A stretch of DNA of 7,639 nucleotides from Sulfuricella sp. GTDB lineage: Bacteria > Pseudomonadota > Gammaproteobacteria > Burkholderiales > Sulfuricellaceae. The stretch covers positions 1-7,639 of the forward strand of contig JAUYSN010000068.1 of NCBI GenBank assembly GCA_030696235.1, given 5' to 3'. Below are positions 5,591 to 7,639 of the stretch, piece after piece. Position 1 is the first letter of the stretch; each line of letters begins with the position of its first letter. A program made the position numbers and the translations under genes. Under the pieces are notes generated by a model. The model saw nothing but the letters and a program-made list of their open reading frames with translations. It was not told the DNA's origin and ran no database searches.

Positions 5591-5670
5591 GGTGATGGGT
5601 GATGGGTGATGGGGTTGATCGGTAATGGGTGATGGGATTTGCACCCATTACCGTTTACCCATTTCCCATC
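5591..5670. repeat. 7-bp repeat array with orientation reversal between ybaB and recR
   Basis: On the plus strand GGTGATG is repeated at 5591-5597, 5598-5604 and 5605-5611. A diverged 9-bp unit follows (5612-5620), then GGTAATG (5621-5627) and GGTGATG (5628-5634). After a short spacer the opposite orientation follows in 7-bp steps: ACCCATT (5643-5649), ACCGTTT (5650-5656), ACCCATT (5657-5663), TCCCATC (5664-5670). The centre forms an 11-bp perfect inverted repeat, CGGTAATGGGT (5620-5630) with ACCCATTACCG (5643-5653), around a 12-nt loop. The array fills nearly the whole gap and ends one base before the recR ATG. Confidence 0.85.
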
Positions 5671-5677
5671 TCCGTCC

Positions 5678-6004
5678 TCAGAATGGCAGCTTCATTCCCG
5701 GAGGCAGACCCAGGCCGGAGGTAAAACCGCTCATTTTTTCCTGGGTGGTGGTTTCCACGCGCCGCACCGCGTCATTCACCGCAGCAGCCAGCAGGTCTTC
5801 CAGCATTTCCTTGTCCTCGCCCATCAGGCTGTCGTCGATGCTCACCCGCTTCACGTCGTGGCGGCAGGTCATTACCACCTTGACCATGCCGGCACCAGCC
5901 TGGCCTTCGACTTCGACCATGGCCAGTTTTTCCTGCATTTTCTGCATGTTTTCCTGCATTTGCTGGGCCTGTTTCATGATATTGCCCAATCCGCCTTTCA
6001 GCAT
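5678..6004 (-). CDS. ybaB: YbaB/EbfC family nucleoid-associated protein
   Basis: A 108-residue DNA-binding protein of the YbaB/EbfC family, which forms dimers shaped like tweezers and coats DNA. The N-terminal helix is Met/Gln-rich ([20 protein letters not shown], 9-28), followed by the core [20 protein letters not shown] (30-49) and then [18 protein letters not shown] and a Gly/Pro/Met-rich tail (93-108). AGGAG 6 nt before the ATG at 6004 supports the start. It lies 15 bp after dnaX and before recR, the order seen in many bacteria, so co-transcription is expected. Confidence 0.95.
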   Translation of the reverse strand: MLKGGLGNIMKQAQQMQENMQKMQEKLAMVEVEGQAGAGMVKVVMTCRHDVKRVSIDDSLMGEDKEMLEDLLAAAVNDAVRRVETTTQEKMSGFTSGLGLPPGMKLPF

Positions 6005-6019
6005 CGCACTCTCCTGTCA

Positions 6020-7621
6020 CTATAGGGGTTTAATCGAGGATTCAATGATTTTTGCGTCAAAATTTTCAACCAGCTTGCGCACGAACGGATCCTGCTCGAT
6101 CGCTGCCACCGCCAGCGACTGTTTTTCCTGTTTATCCCGGTTTTCGATCTGGGCCGGGGTGTCTCCGGTTACGCTGCCCTCGGTAATGCTGAGCCTGACC
6201 GGTTCGGCAAAGTGCTCGGTCACGGCCGCCTTCAATTTGTCCTGGTAAGGTTTCTCCATCAGGTGGCGATGCTCCTGCGGCACGCACAGCTCCAACAGAC
6301 CGTTGTCAAAGGATTTCAGCTCGCAGTGCTGGGCCAGCATCTTGGCCATACCGCCCAGTTTGAGCTGGCTGACCAGGCTGTGCCAGTCGCCGGCGAAAGG
6401 GGGGCTTTTTTCCGGGGGGGTATTTGCCTGGGCAGTTGGAGTCGGCGTTTCAGTCGGTCGCTCCTCTGCGCGCACAGCGGGCCTGGCAGGAGGAACCGGG
6501 CGTGGCGTTTCGCGTCGAGCCGGGGGCCGGGGCGATTCCTCCAGGGTAAAAGCCAGCATCCGCAACAAAGTCATGCTGAAGCCGGCGAATTCATCCGGTG
6601 CCAGATGCAGATCGCGTCGGCCATGCAGAGCGATCTGGTAACACAACTGCACCTCGTCGGCACCGAAAAGCTGCGCCAGTTCGAGCAGTTTCGCCCGTTC
6701 CGGCAGGTCCTCGCCGAGCGCCTCCGGGATGGTCTGTGCCAGGGCAACCTTGTGCAGCAGCGTGCCCAAGTCCTGCAAGGCCGCCTCGAACGACAGGCTG
6801 CGTTCTTCCATCCGTTCGGCCGCGGCAATCAGAGCCGGCCCGTCCTTGGCAGCCAAGGCGCCGAGGATTTCCAGCAGGTAGGTCTGGTCGATAGAGCCCA
6901 GCATGTCGCGCACCTGAGCCTCCCCCACCTTGCCGCCGCTGTAGGCGATGGCCTGATCGAGAAGAGACAGTGCGTCGCGCATGCTGCCCTGGGCGGCGCG
7001 TGCCAGAAGTTGCAACGCAGCCAGCTCGAAGGGGATGTTTTCCTGCGCCATGACGCTTTGCAGATGGCCGACAATCAACAAGGGAGGCATTTGTTTGAGA
7101 TTGAATTGCAGGCAGCGCGACAGCACCGTCACCGGGATTTTCTGCGGATCGGTGGTGGCGAGTATGAATTTCACGTGTTCAGGCGGTTCTTCCAGCGTTT
7201 TCAGCATGGAATTGAAGGCCGCCTTGGAGAGCATGTGCACTTCGTCGATCAAATAAACCTTGAATCGTCCGGCGGTCGGCGCGTACTGGGCGTTGTCCAG
7301 TATCTCGCGCATATTGTCGATGCCGGTGTTGGAAGCGGCGTCCAGTTCCAGCAGGTCGACAAATCGCCCGCTGTCGATTTCTCGGCAAGCGGAACATAGT
7401 CCGCAGGGCGAAGAGGTAATGCCGGTTTCGCAGTTGAGCGCTTTGGCCAGTATCCTTGCCAGCGTGGTTTTGCCGACACCTCGCGTGCCCGTAAGCAGAT
7501 AGGCATGATGCAGGCGTTGCTGTTCCAGGGCATTGGAAAGCGCCTTGACGACATGCTCCTGGCCTACCAGATCAGCGAAGGTTTTGGGGCGCCATTTACG
7601 CGCCAGGACTTGGTAGCTCAT
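6020..7621 (-). CDS. dnaX: DNA polymerase III subunit gamma/tau
   Basis: The clamp-loader ATPase of the replisome, 533 residues. It starts MSYQVLARKWRPKTFADLVG, the canonical N-terminus. Walker A is GTRGVGKTT (45-53). Zinc cysteines are C64, C73, C76, C79. Walker B is LIDEVHM (124-130), sensor 1 ATTDP (155-159), the SRC motif 168-170 and sensor 2 GSMRDA (212-217). The collar domain runs to about 361. A Pro/Arg/Thr-rich linker follows (about 362-410), then a C-terminal domain from GDWHSLVSQLKL to ESSIKPL matching the polymerase-binding domain V of E. coli tau. E. coli tau is 643 residues. The shortfall falls mainly where its domain IV (DnaB contact) lies. The linker carries CCCCCCC, AAAAAA and CCCCCC runs at 6399-6420. 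No ribosome site precedes the ATG. It is the first gene of the dnaX-ybaB-recR group. Confidence 0.97.
   Translation of the reverse strand: MSYQVLARKWRPKTFADLVGQEHVVKALSNALEQQRLHHAYLLTGTRGVGKTTLARILAKALNCETGITSSPCGLCSACREIDSGRFVDLLELDAASNTGIDNMREILDNAQYAPTAGRFKVYLIDEVHMLSKAAFNSMLKTLEEPPEHVKFILATTDPQKIPVTVLSRCLQFNLKQMPPLLIVGHLQSVMAQENIPFELAALQLLARAAQGSMRDALSLLDQAIAYSGGKVGEAQVRDMLGSIDQTYLLEILGALAAKDGPALIAAAERMEERSLSFEAALQDLGTLLHKVALAQTIPEALGEDLPERAKLLELAQLFGADEVQLCYQIALHGRRDLHLAPDEFAGFSMTLLRMLAFTLEESPRPPARRETPRPVPPARPAVRAEERPTETPTPTAQANTPPEKSPPFAGDWHSLVSQLKLGGMAKMLAQHCELKSFDNGLLELCVPQEHRHLMEKPYQDKLKAAVTEHFAEPVRLSITEGSVTGDTPAQIENRDKQEKQSLAVAAIEQDPFVRKLVENFDAKIIESSIKPL
6399..6420 (-). other. homopolymer cluster in the dnaX linker, possible tau/gamma frameshift region
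   Basis: On the minus strand the order is C7 (6420-6414), GG, A6 (6411-6406), G, C6 (6404-6399). This includes AAAAAAG, the E. coli dnaX slippery heptamer, but here it is read in frame as GAA AAA AGC, so simultaneous two-tRNA slippage is not favoured. A -1 shift at K405 would add 33 codons and stop at TGA (6308-6306), giving a gamma-like 438-residue protein. Existence of a shift is unproven. Confidence 0.3.
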
Positions 7622-7628
7622 GGGGGAA

Positions 7629-7634
7629 ATTGTA
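7629..7634 (-). promoter_or_regulatory. -10-like TACAAT just upstream of dnaX
   Basis: On the minus strand TACAAT (5 of 6 matches to TATAAT) ends 7 nt before the dnaX ATG at 7621. The intervening bases TTCCCCC contain no ribosome site. If functional, transcription would start at or within a base or two of the ATG, giving a leaderless mRNA. The -35 would lie beyond the window edge. Confidence 0.35.
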
Positions 7635-7639
7635 CCAGA

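Noticed and set aside
5591..5670. CRISPR array
   Set aside because: Repeats are only 7 bp, contiguous, without unique spacers, and reverse orientation midway.
6399..6420. Frameshift or sequencing error breaking dnaX at the homopolymers
   Set aside because: The frame continues unbroken into a sequence matching the C-terminal domain V of tau, ending in ESSIKPL, so the gene is intact as read.
6212..7399. 395-codon open frame on the plus strand antisense to dnaX
   Set aside because: It lies entirely within dnaX. Its His/Gln/Arg-rich composition is what the complement of a GC-rich gene gives, and no family is recognisable.

Overview
The window looks like a chromosomal segment from a proteobacterium, most likely a betaproteobacterium (a Nitrosomonadales/Gallionellales-type genome is a reasonable guess). 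The evidence is the dnaX-ybaB-recR block, a PqiC/MCE/ABC cassette of proteobacterial type, and the style of the CheW-like protein. This placement rests on recognising protein families by eye, not on a search. Every supported gene lies on the minus strand, so transcription runs from high to low coordinates.

Right part (about 4990-7639): a conserved replication/repair block. dnaX encodes the DNA polymerase III clamp-loader subunit, ybaB a small nucleoid-associated DNA-binding protein, and recR a recombination mediator. dnaX has no visible Shine-Dalgarno sequence and a -10-like hexamer only 7 nt before its ATG. Its Pro-rich linker carries three consecutive homopolymer runs at the place where other bacteria make the short gamma product. 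The 88-bp ybaB-recR gap is almost entirely a 7-bp repeat array that reverses orientation and reaches the recR start codon.

Middle part (about 1518-4961): a compact four-gene ABC lipid-transport operon. In order these are a STAS-MlaE-type permease, an MlaF-type ATPase, a membrane-anchored single-MCE-domain protein and a PqiC/DUF330-type lipoprotein. The genes overlap by 4 and 16 bp and are then separated by 14 bp, so one transport machine is very likely. There is no MlaC-type soluble shuttle. The MCE protein instead has a long helical C-terminal region that could form a conduit towards the outer-membrane lipoprotein.

Left part (1-1517): lower in GC. It holds a NarL/LuxR-family response regulator, a gene-free stretch of 619 bp (79-697) rich in palindromes and hairpins, and the first 26 codons of a CheW-domain protein running off the window edge. 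No sensor kinase for the regulator is in view.

I do not see a wholly new system. The observations most worth following are the repeat array in front of recR, the dnaX linker with its out-of-frame slippery heptamer and apparently missing domain IV, the structured intergenic block at 184-309, and the palindromes upstream of the response regulator.
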